Source: Mycobacterium basiliense (GTDB lineage Bacteria; Actinomycetota; Actinomycetes; Mycobacteriales; Mycobacteriaceae). Taken from it: 64,000 bases of DNA. The first letter of the stretch is position 1, and each line of letters starts with the position of its first letter. The notes beneath the pieces are model-generated. The model did not search any database and was not told where the DNA came from. It saw only the letters and a program-made list of their open reading frames with translations. Of the stretch, positions 30,003 through 39,831 are shown piece by piece. The stretch is taken from the NCBI RefSeq assembly GCF_900292015.1, contig NZ_LR130759.1:3906001-3970000 (forward strand), given 5' to 3'. Both the position numbers and the translations under genes were made by a program.

Positions 30003-30650
30003 GTGCGTGACGAATTGGTGTGGATCGATTGCGAGATGACCGGACTCGACATTGCCTCGGACAAGCTGATCGAGATTGCGGTTCTGGTCACCGATGCGGA
30101 TCTAAATATCCTTGGCGACGGGGTCGATGTGGTGATCCACACCGATGACGCGGCGCTCTCATCAATGATCGACGTGGTCGCCGAGATGCACTCGCGCTCG
30201 GGGCTAATCGACGAGGTGAAGGCGTCCACCGTCGACCTCGCAACCGCCGAGGCGATGGTGCTCGACTACATCAACGAGCACGTCAAACAGCCCAAGACCG
30301 CGCCGCTGGCGGGCAACTCGATCGCTACCGATCGCTCCTTCATCGCTCGCGACATGCCAGCCCTGGACTCGTTTCTGCACTACCGGATGATCGACGTCAG
30401 CTCCATCAAGGAACTCTGCCGGCGCTGGTACCCCCGCATTTACTTCGGCCAGCCGCCCAAAGGGCTTTCGCACCGGGCTCTGGCCGACATTCACGAATCC
30501 ATCCGGGAGCTGCGGTACTACCGTCGCACCGCTTTCGTGCCGCCGCCCGGGCCCTCTACCGGCGAAATTGCCGCGGTGGTCGCCGACCTACAAGGCGAAA
30601 CCGACGCACCGGAAACAATGGATTCGGCCCAAGAGCGTCCGAGCGGTTAG
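30003..30650 (+). CDS. orn: Oligoribonuclease
   Basis: A 215-aa DEDD-family 3'-5' exoribonuclease (Rv2511) that degrades short RNA oligomers and pGpG. Catalytic acids are visible in [11 protein letters not shown] (DxE), in [16 protein letters not shown] and in [14 protein letters not shown] (Tyr/His-D motif). I choose GTG at 30003, which gives [11 protein letters not shown] and the family length. The open frame upstream is not conserved in character. A tRNA-His gene follows 51 bp downstream. Confidence 0.94.
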   Translation: MRDELVWIDCEMTGLDIASDKLIEIAVLVTDADLNILGDGVDVVIHTDDAALSSMIDVVAEMHSRSGLIDEVKASTVDLATAEAMVLDYINEHVKQPKTAPLAGNSIATDRSFIARDMPALDSFLHYRMIDVSSIKELCRRWYPRIYFGQPPKGLSHRALADIHESIRELRYYRRTAFVPPPGPSTGEIAAVVADLQGETDAPETMDSAQERPSG

Positions 30651-30701
30651 TATCGACGTCGCCGTTCGTTAGTCCCGCCGGCGGGGCCGGCCGACGGCCA
30701 T

Positions 30702-30778
30702 GGTGAGTGTAGTTCAGTTGGTAGAGCACCAGGTTGTGATCCTGGGGGTCGCGGGTTCGAGTCCCGTCACTCACCCCA
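30702..30778 (+). tRNA. tRNA-His (anticodon GUG)
   Basis: A cloverleaf with acceptor GTGAGTG (30703-30709) pairing CACTCAC (30768-30774), the extra 5' G at 30702 typical of tRNA-His, anticodon GTG, T arm GCGGG-TTCGAGT-CCCGT, and an encoded CCA at 30776-30778. Confidence 0.96.
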
Positions 30779-30820
30779 CAGCTCAGCGGGCATTTCTGCT
30801 CGCCGACGGGTCAGGCCCCG

Positions 30821-32017
30821 TCAAGCGTTGGCATTGCCGGCACGCCATTGGTCCCAGGGGATGTTCCAGTCCCCAAGGCCCTCGGTGCCCGGCAGCGTAC
30901 CGCCCACGGTGTTGACCACCTCGACGATGTCCCCGCGCTTGATGTGGTCGTAGAACCATTCCGCATTGCTTGGGCTCACGTTCAGGCAACCGTGGCTGGT
31001 GTTGGTGTGCCCTTGAGCACCCACCGACCACGGCGCCGAGTGCACGAACACCCCGCTATAGGAGATCTGCGTGGCCCAGTTAACGTCGGTGCGATACCCG
31101 TTGGGCGAGTTGACGGGAACGCCATAGGTCGAGGAATCCATGATGATGTGGGTGAATCGCGCACCAACGATGTAAACACCGTTAGCGGTCGGGGTGGAGT
31201 TCTTACCCATCGAGGTGGGCATCGTCTTGACCACCTCACCGTTGACCCGCACGGTCAGCATCTTGGTGTCGTCGTCTGCGGTCGCGATCACCTCATCGCC
31301 GATGGTGAAATGCGTCTTGACGTTGTCTTCGCCGAACATTCCCTCGCCCAGGTCGACACCATAGGCATTGACCGCCACATCAACCGATGTGCCCGGCTTC
31401 CAGAAATGCTCGGGACGCCAACGCACTTCGCGGTTGTTCAGCCAGTAGAACGCGCCCTCGACGGGCGGATTGGTGGTGATCTTGATGGCCTTCTGGGCAG
31501 CGTGCCGATCGGCAATGTTCTCGTCGAACCGGATCGCCACCGGTTGCCCGATACCGACGACCTCCCCATCGCTCGGGTTGACGTAGGGCATCGTCAGGTG
31601 CGCAGGCGAGCTGGTCTGAAACGTCATCTGCCGGGTCGCTACACCCGCGAGCCCGAGCGCCCTCACGTTCAGCGTGTAGCGCCTGTTGTAGCCGAGTTGC
31701 TCCGATGTCGACCAGTGCAGACCGTCGGGGCTGAGCTGTCCGCTGATCGACTTACCGTTCTCGTTGACCATGGTGACCGCAGCCAACACACCGTCGGCAA
31801 CACTGACGGTTACCGGTGCATCCACCGTGACCCCGACGGCCCCGTCCGTCACCGATGCGGTGAGCTTGGGCACCAGCAGGTCGGCGAATGGCGTGCCCTT
31901 GTTGAAGATGACGTTCACCGGCGCGGGAGCGCTGCCGCCACCACATGCAACGGCAAAGACAGCAACCGGGACCATGATCGCAGCCAGCCACGATCGACGT
32001 CTGCGCAAAGGCGTCAT
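30821..32017 (-). CDS. lppS: L,D-transpeptidase lipoprotein LdtMt2 (LppS)
   Basis: A 398-aa lipoprotein matching Rv2518c (LdtMt2). The signal peptide [20 protein letters not shown] leads to a lipobox ending AVAC. Two Ig-like domains (about residues 50-250) and the YkuD catalytic domain follow, with the signature [12 protein letters not shown] carrying the active Cys and the substrate-loop His in [10 protein letters not shown]. It makes 3-3 cross-links in peptidoglycan at the cell surface and is a carbapenem target in M. tuberculosis. The C-terminus ends [17 protein letters not shown]. The ATG at 32017 follows GGAAGGTCA. Confidence 0.95.
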   Translation of the reverse strand: MTPLRRRRSWLAAIMVPVAVFAVACGGGSAPAPVNVIFNKGTPFADLLVPKLTASVTDGAVGVTVDAPVTVSVADGVLAAVTMVNENGKSISGQLSPDGLHWSTSEQLGYNRRYTLNVRALGLAGVATRQMTFQTSSPAHLTMPYVNPSDGEVVGIGQPVAIRFDENIADRHAAQKAIKITTNPPVEGAFYWLNNREVRWRPEHFWKPGTSVDVAVNAYGVDLGEGMFGEDNVKTHFTIGDEVIATADDDTKMLTVRVNGEVVKTMPTSMGKNSTPTANGVYIVGARFTHIIMDSSTYGVPVNSPNGYRTDVNWATQISYSGVFVHSAPWSVGAQGHTNTSHGCLNVSPSNAEWFYDHIKRGDIVEVVNTVGGTLPGTEGLGDWNIPWDQWRAGNANA

Positions 32018-32242
32018 CAAGTGACCTTCCAGATTGTCTCGATTGCTTTGGTCACCGCTGACCGTGGATTGTTCCCCATATTGTAGTGGCACGCTGGCGC
32101 ACCCCCGGGCAAATATGGCGCCCCCTGAGGTCAAGTGTCGCACTCACCCCCGTCAAACCCCTTCTGAACCCTCTCTGGTCCCGGGATTTCCCCCTGTGCC
32201 GCAATGCCTGTTATTGTCGCAACGCGGTCTTGGCCGTCCGAC

Positions 32243-32315
<73 letters not shown>

Positions 32316-32336
32316 CCCATAACGAACACGCACCGA

Positions 32337-32906
32337 TCATGTTGCGGGAGCCACAATGCGGCGCGCGGCCTCCACGGCCGCCGCGCGGCGGGCCGCAATA
32401 ACGGTGGAATCGGTAGTCACGGCGTCGGGATGGGGCGATTGCGCCCAGGCCAAGCCAACCCCAAATAACAGCACGAGCAAGTCCATCGGACGCCAAGCGG
32501 GGTCGACGTGACCGGCGGCTTGGGCGGCCTCGATCACGGCGACGTCGCGAGCCTGAACTGATTCCAGGCCCTCGACCGGAGGGTCGAGCACCAGACCTTC
32601 CAGACTGGCCCACGTGATCATCCGCAGGTGCTCCGGTCGCCTGCACGCCAGATCGTAGATATCGCCGACAAATTCCGGGACCGCGTCCGAACGGAGGGTG
32701 ACGGCGGCAAAGAACTCCTCCATGTCGGCGGCGACCACGCTACGAAACAACGCCTCTTTGTCCTTGAAGTGCGCATAAAGCCGCTCCTTGCTCGCCTCGG
32801 CGACCCGCGCAATCCGATCGATGCGCGCGCCGGCCAGCCCGTATTGGGCGAACTCGGACCGCGCGGCGGCCAGGATCGTCTCGCGAAGTTCGCTCGTAGT
32901 CCGCAC
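32337..32906 (-). CDS. TetR-family repressor
   Basis: A 189-aa TetR regulator with the N-terminal HTH ETILAAARSEFAQYGLAG and later VAEASKERLYAHFKDKEALF, and a helical ligand-binding part. I choose the GTG at 32906 (VRTTSELRETI), since the open frame above it covers the divergent gene's promoter. A perfect 14-bp palindrome starts 18 bp upstream, in the space shared with the divergent acyltransferase, so it probably represses both. Ligand unknown, perhaps a lipid or acyl-CoA. Confidence 0.88.
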   Translation of the reverse strand: MRTTSELRETILAAARSEFAQYGLAGARIDRIARVAEASKERLYAHFKDKEALFRSVVAADMEEFFAAVTLRSDAVPEFVGDIYDLACRRPEHLRMITWASLEGLVLDPPVEGLESVQARDVAVIEAAQAAGHVDPAWRPMDLLVLLFGVGLAWAQSPHPDAVTTDSTVIAARRAAAVEAARRIVAPAT

Positions 32907-32923
32907 AGCACGATCATATCCAT

Positions 32924-32937
32924 ACGAACTAGTTCGT
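32924..32937. promoter_or_regulatory. Perfect palindromic operator ACGAACTAGTTCGT
   Basis: A 14-bp perfect palindrome between the divergent tetR and acyltransferase genes. It overlaps where the acyltransferase promoter would lie (46 bp before its ATG). This is the usual place of a TetR operator. Confidence 0.75.
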
Positions 32938-32982
32938 TTGGTAGGGTGGTATCCGACCGACGAAATCCGAGCCGAGGAAGCC

Positions 32983-33861
32983 ATGAATGCACCCATCGAT
33001 ATCGAGGCAGTGACGAACCCCCCACGTCGAGTGCGGCTGCTGCGCAGCGCCCTCGACCGGACCCAGGACGTCATTGCGCCCCTTATCGATCTGTTCCGAC
33101 CCCACGTCAGCGGTCTCGAAATGTTACCCGCGGATGGCCGATTCTTGTTGGTGGGCAACCACACTCAGTTTATCGGCGGTGAGGTGCTGCTGGTTCCGCA
33201 CTTCGTGCGTCGCGCGATCGGCACTCGGGTACGCCCGCTGGCCGATCGCCGGTTTGGGCGACACCGCGGATTTGGTCGCGACCTGATGACCGCCTACGGC
33301 GGCGTCGTCGGTGCACCGGAAACCGCACGAGAGCTGATGCGCCGCAATGAGACCATCCTGGTATTCCCCGGTGGTGGCCGCGAAATAGCCAAATTCAAAG
33401 GCGAGGAATACCACCTGAACTGGGATGGGCGCGCCGGATTCGCCCGCATCGCCATCGAAAACGACTATCCGGTCGTTCCCGTTGGCCTGGTCGGTGGCGA
33501 CGACGTGTATAAGAGCATGATCACCCGTGACAGTGCGCTCGGACGGCTCAGCCAGGCCATCAGCACTCGCCTGACCGGGCGTTCCGACATGGCCATACCC
33601 TTGATGCGCGGCGTCGGACCCACCCTCATCCCCCGGCCCCAGCGGATGTATCTGCGTTTTGGCGGGCCGATCGACACCGCACAACCCGACTGCGTATCGG
33701 CCCAGGAGTGGGTCAGCTCCGTGAAGAAAAATACCCAGCAATCACTCGAGACGATACTGGCCGAGTTGCTTGCCATTCGGGCCGACGACCCATTCCACGG
33801 GCTCAACCCGTTGGCCTGGACCAGCGCCGTCAAACCCGACCCGTCCGGCGAGCCCGTCTAA
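32983..33861 (+). CDS. DGAT2/MGAT-like acyltransferase
   Basis: A 292-aa lysophospholipid-acyltransferase-fold protein. The first block is GNHTQFIGGEVL (His60 with Gly where PlsC enzymes have Asp), then LVFPGGGREIAKFKGEEY and AGFARIAIENDYPVVPVGLVGGDD. These fit the MGAT/DGAT2-like branch, where the acyl group goes to a neutral glyceride or alcohol and HX4D is absent. No clear transmembrane helix is seen. GAGGAAG precedes the ATG. The divergent TetR gene and palindrome suggest inducible control. Confidence 0.85.
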   Translation: MNAPIDIEAVTNPPRRVRLLRSALDRTQDVIAPLIDLFRPHVSGLEMLPADGRFLLVGNHTQFIGGEVLLVPHFVRRAIGTRVRPLADRRFGRHRGFGRDLMTAYGGVVGAPETARELMRRNETILVFPGGGREIAKFKGEEYHLNWDGRAGFARIAIENDYPVVPVGLVGGDDVYKSMITRDSALGRLSQAISTRLTGRSDMAIPLMRGVGPTLIPRPQRMYLRFGGPIDTAQPDCVSAQEWVSSVKKNTQQSLETILAELLAIRADDPFHGLNPLAWTSAVKPDPSGEPV

Positions 33862-33987
33862 AACTCTAGTGCAATAGTCGGTTTCGCAGCCCTTTTGAGT
33901 CTGCGGTCGACCTTGGCACCGGTGACTTCCAGCGGCTACGCGACCATGGCCGACATGGCCAACCCTCAGCTTTGCGTCGGCGCTAGG

Positions 33988-34215
33988 TCAACGGTTCCTG
34001 ATCTTGCGAATCACCACCACCACGACGACAGAGCCGACACCCACCAAGGTCACGGTCACCGCGGGTTTAGTGACGAATCCGATCACCTTGGCTTTCACGT
34101 CATCGGCGAGACGGCGAGGATTGGCGCGCTCGACGAGCGAGTCGACAGTGGTCGCCAGCTGGTCGCGGGCTTGGTCGATGTCCTGCTTGATGGTGTCAGG
34201 ATCGCGGTCCGCCAC
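33988..34215 (-). CDS. Small DUF3618 membrane protein (Rv2520c-like)
   Basis: A 75-aa protein from a GTG at 34215 (VADRDPDTIKQDIDQAR), the length of Rv2520c. An amphipathic DUF3618 helix with DQLATTVDSLVERANPRRL is followed by one C-terminal transmembrane segment (VTVTLVGVGSVVVVVVI) and a basic tail. Function unknown. The small size and single anchor suggest a membrane-associated accessory protein. An ATG 12 codons earlier is possible but less likely. Confidence 0.88.
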   Translation of the reverse strand: MADRDPDTIKQDIDQARDQLATTVDSLVERANPRRLADDVKAKVIGFVTKPAVTVTLVGVGSVVVVVVIRKIRNR

Positions 34216-34321
34216 GTGTCTGTCCTCCAAGTCTCCCGCTATCCGGCTCATGCACCTGCCCGAACTACCCTAGATCAGCCGGTGCGAATCCCAACGCTCC
34301 GGTGAACAGAAAGGACCTACG

Positions 34322-34795
34322 TTGAGCGAGACCACCCGCCTGGCAACCGGCGACAAAGCGCCCGCCTTCAGCCTGCCCGATGCCGACGGAAAGAAGGTAT
34401 CGCTGGCCGACTACCGGGGGCGCCGCGTCGTTGTGTATTTCTACCCCGCGGCCTCAACGCCGGGATGCACCAAACAGGCCTGCGACTTCCGCGACAACCT
34501 ACGCGAACTCAATGACGCCGGCCTCGACGTTGTGGGCATCTCCCCCGACAAGCCGGAGAAGCTCGCCAAGTTCCGAGACGCCGAAAAGCTGACGTTCCCG
34601 CTGCTGTCCGATCCCGAACGCAAGGTGTTAACGGCCTGGGGCGCGTACGGGGAGAAGCAGATGTACGGCAAGACCGTCCAGGGCGTGATCCGATCCACGT
34701 TCGTCGTCGACGAAACGGGCAAGATCGCTGTTGCCCAGTACAACGTCAAGGCCACCGGCCACGTGGCCAAACTGCGCCGCGACCTGTCGGTCTAA
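34322..34795 (+). CDS. bcp: Bacterioferritin comigratory protein (BCP-type peroxiredoxin)
   Basis: A 157-aa thiol peroxidase (Rv2521) that reduces peroxides in the cytoplasm with thioredoxin. The peroxidatic Cys49 lies in ASTPGCTKQAC and the resolving Cys54 five residues later, the atypical 2-Cys arrangement of this class. The start is TTG at 34322, after AGAAAGGA, giving the known length. It converges on the M20 peptidase gene with no gap. Confidence 0.93.
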   Translation: MSETTRLATGDKAPAFSLPDADGKKVSLADYRGRRVVVYFYPAASTPGCTKQACDFRDNLRELNDAGLDVVGISPDKPEKLAKFRDAEKLTFPLLSDPERKVLTAWGAYGEKQMYGKTVQGVIRSTFVVDETGKIAVAQYNVKATGHVAKLRRDLSV

Positions 34796-36121
34796 TCACG
34801 CCAGGTTGGCCAACAGCAGGGCTTCGGCGATCGCGGCCCGCTCCAACACACCCAGGTGCAGGCTTTCGTTGATGCTGTGCGCCTGCGTTGCCGGGTCCTC
34901 CACCCCGGTGACAAGGATCTTCGCCTTCGGAAACGCCTCGGCGAATTCGGCGATGAACGGGATAGACCCACCCATCCCCATATCGATCGGGTCGGTACCC
35001 CACGCCTGACGAAATGCCGCCCGCGCGGCGTCATAGACCGGCCCACTGGCCGCAATCGCGTAGGGTTGACCGACATCGCCGCGCTCGACCCTCACGTGCG
35101 CACCCCAGGGCGTGCGCCGATGCAGGTGCGCTTCCACTGCATCCAGGTGGTCCACGGCGTCCCCACCGGGTGCAACCCGAATGCTGATCTTGGCTCGGGC
35201 CCTTGGAATTAGCGTATTCGATGCTGCCGCAATAGATGTGGTGTCAATGCCGATCACGGTGATGGCCGGCTTAGCCCAGAGGCGCTGGGGTACCGAGCCG
35301 GAGCCGATTTCGGCTACCCCGTCCAACAGGCCGGAGTCGGCACGCACCCGTTCGGGCGAGTAATCGACGTCGGCGGCGATGCTTTCGTGCAGTCCGGGCA
35401 CGGCCACGTTGCCGTCATCGTCGTGCAGGCTGGCCAACAGCCGCACCAGCACGCTGAGAGCGTCGGGAACCACTCCGCCCCACAAACCCGAGTGCAACCC
35501 GTGGTCCAGCGTGGCGACCTCCACGACGCAGTCGGCCATGCCGCGCAGCGATACCGTCAGGGCCGGCACATCAGTGCTCCAATTATCGGAGTCAGCAATC
35601 ACGATCACGTCAGCGGCCAACGCGTCGCGGTGCGCGGCGAGCAATCGGCCCAGGGACGGGGATCCGGATTCCTCTTCGCCTTCGACGAAGACTGTCACGC
35701 CCACCGGGGGTCGGCCACCGTGCGCCCGAAATGCCGCTAAATGCGTTGCAATTCCTGCCTTGTCGTCGGCGCTGCCCCGGCCGTAGAGCCGCCCATCGCG
35801 CTGAGTCGGCTCGAACGGCGGCGAGGCCCATTGGCTTGGGTCGCCCTCGGGCTGCACGTCGTGATGGGCATACAGGAGCACGGTCGGAGCCCCGGGCGGC
35901 GCGGGGTACTGCGCGATGACCGCCGGCGCACCCCCTTCACTGACGATCCGAACATCGTCAAAACCGGCTTGCGACAACAAATCCGCTACCGACTTTGCGC
36001 TGCGGTGCACCTCGTCGCGCCGCGCAGGGTCGGCCCACACCGATTCAATTCGTATCAGGTCCTCGAGGTCACGCCGCACCGACGGCATAACCTCCCGCAC
36101 ACGCTCCACCAGATCAGTCAC
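34796..36121 (-). CDS. M20-family metallopeptidase (Rv2522c-like)
   Basis: A 441-aa M20/ArgE/DapE dipeptidase. Metal ligands are seen in LLYAHHDVQPEGD, GRGSADDKAGIATHLAAF, EGEEESGSPSLG and IADSDNW, with the final His in ATQAHSINESLHLG. The dimerisation insert lies in the middle. It probably hydrolyses dipeptides or acylated amino acids in the cytoplasm. Shares its end with bcp. Confidence 0.9.
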   Translation of the reverse strand: MTDLVERVREVMPSVRRDLEDLIRIESVWADPARRDEVHRSAKSVADLLSQAGFDDVRIVSEGGAPAVIAQYPAPPGAPTVLLYAHHDVQPEGDPSQWASPPFEPTQRDGRLYGRGSADDKAGIATHLAAFRAHGGRPPVGVTVFVEGEEESGSPSLGRLLAAHRDALAADVIVIADSDNWSTDVPALTVSLRGMADCVVEVATLDHGLHSGLWGGVVPDALSVLVRLLASLHDDDGNVAVPGLHESIAADVDYSPERVRADSGLLDGVAEIGSGSVPQRLWAKPAITVIGIDTTSIAAASNTLIPRARAKISIRVAPGGDAVDHLDAVEAHLHRRTPWGAHVRVERGDVGQPYAIAASGPVYDAARAAFRQAWGTDPIDMGMGGSIPFIAEFAEAFPKAKILVTGVEDPATQAHSINESLHLGVLERAAIAEALLLANLA

Positions 36122-36162
36122 GACCCCAGGCTAGCCAACGGCCTCGCTATGCTGAGCCCGTA

Positions 36163-37308
36163 ATGGCGACGCGCGGTCCCGATCCGACGACGCCGCTCTG
36201 GCGGGCGGCGCAGCTGTTTCGGCTGCTGAGCTGCGGTTACGCGCTGGGCTTCCAGATCGCGATCAATGCCGATCTGCTGAGACCGAGGCTGGCTTGGGCG
36301 CTCTTCGCGGTACTGATCGGCTGGAGCGCGGCCTGCGCGATCGCCTATTTGCGTGGGTTCGGCCGCCGGCCGGCGTGGGTGCTGGCAGAAACCACCGTCG
36401 TTGTCCTGCTCATGCTGTCCACCAAGACACTGGCCTCCGGCCAGTGGGCGCTGGACAACCAGACCTGGCCGACAACATTGTGGGCCACCAACGCCACGAT
36501 TTCGGCGGCCCTGCAGTTCGGCTCGGCCGGCGGCATGTTGACCGGCGTGGTGGTCACCGCCGCCAACGAAGCCGTCAAGGGTTACGTGAACATCAATCTC
36601 GGGCGCAGCGCCACCGTCGTCATCGAACTGGCCGTCGGATTGGCCGTGGGTATGGCCGCTCGGACCGCTCGACGCGCGCACGAGGACCTGCAACGAGCGG
36701 CCCGCTTATCGGCCGCACTGCAGGAGCGCGAGCGACTGTCCCGACAAGTCCACGATGGCGTGATCCAGGTGCTGGCGCTGGTCTCCAAGAGGGGTCACGA
36801 GATCGGTGGCGCCACATCCGAACTGGCCGAGCTCGCCAGCGCACAGGAACGTGCACTGCGCCGATGGGTCACCTCGACCGATAGCGACCGCGATGGCGAC
36901 AACCCAACGATCGACCTGTGTATCCTGTTACGCCGCAGGGCATCCGACCAGGTGACGATGAGCTTGCCGGCGACACCGGTAACGCTGGCGCGGCAGGTCG
37001 CCACCGAGCTGGATGCGGCCGTGGGCAATGCTTTGGACAATGTGCGCCTACACGCCGGGCCGAAAGCCCACGCGTTCGTGCTGCTGGAAGACCTGGGTGA
37101 CTCGGTCACGGTGAGCGTTCGCGATGACGGTACGGGCATCGCGGTCGGACGACTCGATGAGGCCGCCCGCCAAGGTCGGCTCGGAATCTCGCACTCGATT
37201 GTGGGACGGTTGGCTGCACTGGGCGGCAGCGCGCAGCTGACCACGAAGGCGGGCGAGGGCACGGAGTGGGAGTTGCACGTACCGCGCCGGGAGGGATCGC
37301 ATGGCTGA
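36163..37308 (+). CDS. Sensor histidine kinase with DUF5931-type membrane domain (MacS/MadS-like)
   Basis: A 381-aa kinase. About five or six transmembrane segments fill residues 20-165 (the DUF5931 region typical of actinobacterial MacS-type sensors). A short coiled coil and the HisKA_3 dimerisation domain follow, with the phosphoryl-acceptor His197 in RLSRQVHDGVIQV, then an HATPase with DAAVGNALDNVRLHA (N box) and VRDDGTGI (G1). It overlaps the response-regulator gene by 8 bp. Relatives in other actinobacteria sense cell-envelope or antibiotic stress. I do not recall it at this place in M. tuberculosis. Confidence 0.87.
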   Translation: MATRGPDPTTPLWRAAQLFRLLSCGYALGFQIAINADLLRPRLAWALFAVLIGWSAACAIAYLRGFGRRPAWVLAETTVVVLLMLSTKTLASGQWALDNQTWPTTLWATNATISAALQFGSAGGMLTGVVVTAANEAVKGYVNINLGRSATVVIELAVGLAVGMAARTARRAHEDLQRAARLSAALQERERLSRQVHDGVIQVLALVSKRGHEIGGATSELAELASAQERALRRWVTSTDSDRDGDNPTIDLCILLRRRASDQVTMSLPATPVTLARQVATELDAAVGNALDNVRLHAGPKAHAFVLLEDLGDSVTVSVRDDGTGIAVGRLDEAARQGRLGISHSIVGRLAALGGSAQLTTKAGEGTEWELHVPRREGSHG

Positions 37309-37957
37309 GCACCAATCACCGACGGTGATGGTCGTCGACGACCATCCCATCTGGCGTGACGCAGTGGCCCGCGACCTCGCCGATGACGGGTTCGCCGTGG
37401 TAGCCACCGCCGACGGGGTGGCAGCGGCACGGCGCCGCGCGGAAATCGTCAAGCCCGATGTGGTGGTGATGGACATGCGGCTCGCCGACGGCGACGGCGT
37501 GCAGGCGACCGCCGAGGTGCTCGAGGTCTCACCATCCACGCGGGTCTTGGTGTTGTCGGCCTCCGACGAACGCGAAGACGTCTTGGAAGCGGTCAAGGCG
37601 GGAGCGACCGGCTACCTGGTCAAGAGCGCGTCGAGGTCGGAACTCAGTGACGCCGTGCGAGCCACCGCGGCGGGCCGAGCTGTATTCACCGCCAGCCTGG
37701 CCGGGTTGGTGCTGGGCGAATATCGACGGATCGCCCAAAGCCCGGACTCGGGGCCGGCTCGCCCCAGCCTTACCGAACGAGAGACCGAAGTCTTGCGCTA
37801 TGTCGCAAAGGGGTTATCCGCCAAGCAGATTGCCGAGAAGCTGTCGCTGAGTCATCGTACGGTCGAAAATCACGTGCAAGCGACCTTCCGCAAGCTGCAA
37901 GTCGCAAACCGGGTTGAGGCAACCCGCTACGCGATTGAACACGGGCTCGACGAATAG
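37301..37957 (+). CDS. NarL/FixJ-family response regulator (MacR/MadR-like)
   Basis: A 218-aa regulator. The receiver domain has the acidic pair VVDDHP, phosphoryl Asp58 in VVVMDMRLADGDG, and the conserved Thr/Ser and Lys (VLVLSASDE, GYLVKSAS). The C-terminal LuxR-type HTH is LTERETEVLRYVAKGLSAKQ followed by LSHRTVENHVQ. Encoded with, and overlapping, the sensor kinase. Targets unknown. The downstream membrane-protein gene, 47 bp away, could be one. Confidence 0.9.
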   Translation: MAEHQSPTVMVVDDHPIWRDAVARDLADDGFAVVATADGVAAARRRAEIVKPDVVVMDMRLADGDGVQATAEVLEVSPSTRVLVLSASDEREDVLEAVKAGATGYLVKSASRSELSDAVRATAAGRAVFTASLAGLVLGEYRRIAQSPDSGPARPSLTERETEVLRYVAKGLSAKQIAEKLSLSHRTVENHVQATFRKLQVANRVEATRYAIEHGLDE

Positions 37958-38004
37958 CCCGAATCTGGGTAGTCCTACTCATCCATGTCGATGCCCCGCC
38001 GGGC

Positions 38005-39813
38005 ATGGTAGCCACCATGACCGCGTCGCATCATGCTGTGATCAGCCGGCTTACCGTGGAATTCGACGCCTTATCCCGACAGTTGGCCCGGGTATCTGGC
38101 GAGCTCGGCCAGCTTGACCGCCTGATCGCCGAGTCAGCCGGCACACCCCGGTTCGCGCCGCCGCAGCCTACGGCGCCGTACTGGCAGTACTGGGCGCCGG
38201 CAGCGATGGCAACACCGGTCGCGGCGCCACCGCGTCCGTATCCTGCACCGCCACCTCGGCAAGAGCCTCCGCCGCGCACCGCACAGCCAACACCACCGGC
38301 CGCGCGTGACTCCGGCTGGATCGGCAAGTTGCTGGCCGTCGCGGGGGTAGCGGTGACGTTGATCGGCGTGGCGTTGCTGCTCGTCCTTGCCGCGCAGGCC
38401 GGCCTGCTGCGCCCGCAGATCCGGGTCGCCGGTGGCACCCTGCTGTCGATGGCGCTCGTCGGTGTGGGCGCTCGGCTGCGCGGCCGCCCAGGCGGGCGGA
38501 TCGGCGCGATCGCGTTGGCCGCCACTGGTATTGCCGCGGCCTACCTCGACGTCATCGCACTCACCACCATCTACCAGTGGGTACCGGCACCGATTGGGCT
38601 GGCATTGGCCGCGGTGGTCGGCGGCGCTGGTCTAACCTTGGCCCGCCGCTGGGACTCCGAATACCTGAGTGCGCTGGTGCTGATACCACTGATTGGCCTG
38701 GCGCCCGTCATCACCGGCGGCGCCGATCTGCTGCTGGTCTGCTTCATGTTGGCGCTGTCGGCCGCCGCGCTGCCGGTGCAATTGGGCAAGGACTGGATTT
38801 GGCTACACACCGCCCGGATCGCGGCAACCACCTTGCCGCTGCTGGCAGCCCTGGTCGTCGCCGGGAAGCACGAGCACTCCTGGCTGTTGGGTGGCGCCTG
38901 CGGCATCGCCGCGATCCTGGCCATCACCGGCGCCGTGATGGTGTTGCCGGGCACCCGCAACGTGACCGCGCTGGCGCTGCTGACGGCAACCGGCACCCTG
39001 CCCGCGTTGACCGCCGCCGTCGCCGTCGATCGCGCCTTCTCCGCGGTGCTGGCGGCCGCCCTGGCTGCAGCGCTGCTGACCATCGTCGCGGTCGGCGGGC
39101 CGCCCAGGATCGTAGGCCAGATCTGGTCGTCATGGGCAGCGATTTCGACGCTGGTGGCCGTCACCGTCGCTTGCAACGGCTACGTCGAGGGACCGGTGCT
39201 ACTCGCGCTGGCCGTCATTGTTGCCCTCGCCGGCCGCCACGATGACCTAGCACGTTGGATCGCAGCCGGTTTCGGTCTCATCGGCACCGGGCTGTTCTAC
39301 AGCTATGCGCCGCTGCATGCGCTGTTGCGGGCGACGGTGCTGCCGTCGCCGATCTCGGTGTCCACCTTGGCGGCCAGCCTGCTCGTCCTCGCGTTCGCTG
39401 TCGTGATGTCCCGAGCCTGCGTCGATGTGGGGCGTCAGAATCCCGATATCCGCCGACTGCTGGGCGCCGGCACCGGGGCACTGATCGTCTACGCCATCAC
39501 CGCATTTACCGTCACTGCCGGGGTACTCGTCGGCGGTACCGCGGCGGGGTTTCTGGCCGGCCATATGGCGGCCACCATCTGCTGGATCGGTCTGGCGGCC
39601 GCGCTGTTCAGCTACGCGCTGCGGCGAGCCGACCGGAAACGCCGCACCGCACCCATTACCGCTGGGCTGGCGTTGACCGCGGCGGCCACCACCAAGCTGT
39701 TCCTGTTCGACCTGGCCACGTTGGACGGCATCTTCCGGGTGGCGGCGTTCATTGTGGTGGGTTTGGTGCTGCTGGGCATGGGCACCGGGTACGCCCGCAG
39801 CCTCGCCCGCTAG
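38005..39813 (+). CDS. Large polytopic membrane protein (DUF2339-like)
   Basis: A 602-aa protein. The N-terminal 35 residues form a coiled coil (LTVEFDALSRQLARVSGELG), followed by a Pro-rich linker (about 50-100) and some 14-16 closely spaced transmembrane helices rich in Ala, Leu and Val to the end. The layout resembles DUF2339 proteins, whose function is unknown. Two ATGs are possible (38005 and 38017). Position after the two-component system hints at a shared envelope role, but that is inference. Confidence 0.78.
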   Translation: MVATMTASHHAVISRLTVEFDALSRQLARVSGELGQLDRLIAESAGTPRFAPPQPTAPYWQYWAPAAMATPVAAPPRPYPAPPPRQEPPPRTAQPTPPAARDSGWIGKLLAVAGVAVTLIGVALLLVLAAQAGLLRPQIRVAGGTLLSMALVGVGARLRGRPGGRIGAIALAATGIAAAYLDVIALTTIYQWVPAPIGLALAAVVGGAGLTLARRWDSEYLSALVLIPLIGLAPVITGGADLLLVCFMLALSAAALPVQLGKDWIWLHTARIAATTLPLLAALVVAGKHEHSWLLGGACGIAAILAITGAVMVLPGTRNVTALALLTATGTLPALTAAVAVDRAFSAVLAAALAAALLTIVAVGGPPRIVGQIWSSWAAISTLVAVTVACNGYVEGPVLLALAVIVALAGRHDDLARWIAAGFGLIGTGLFYSYAPLHALLRATVLPSPISVSTLAASLLVLAFAVVMSRACVDVGRQNPDIRRLLGAGTGALIVYAITAFTVTAGVLVGGTAAGFLAGHMAATICWIGLAAALFSYALRRADRKRRTAPITAGLALTAAATTKLFLFDLATLDGIFRVAAFIVVGLVLLGMGTGYARSLAR

Positions 39814-39831
39814 GTGTTCGCGAGCAAAGCG

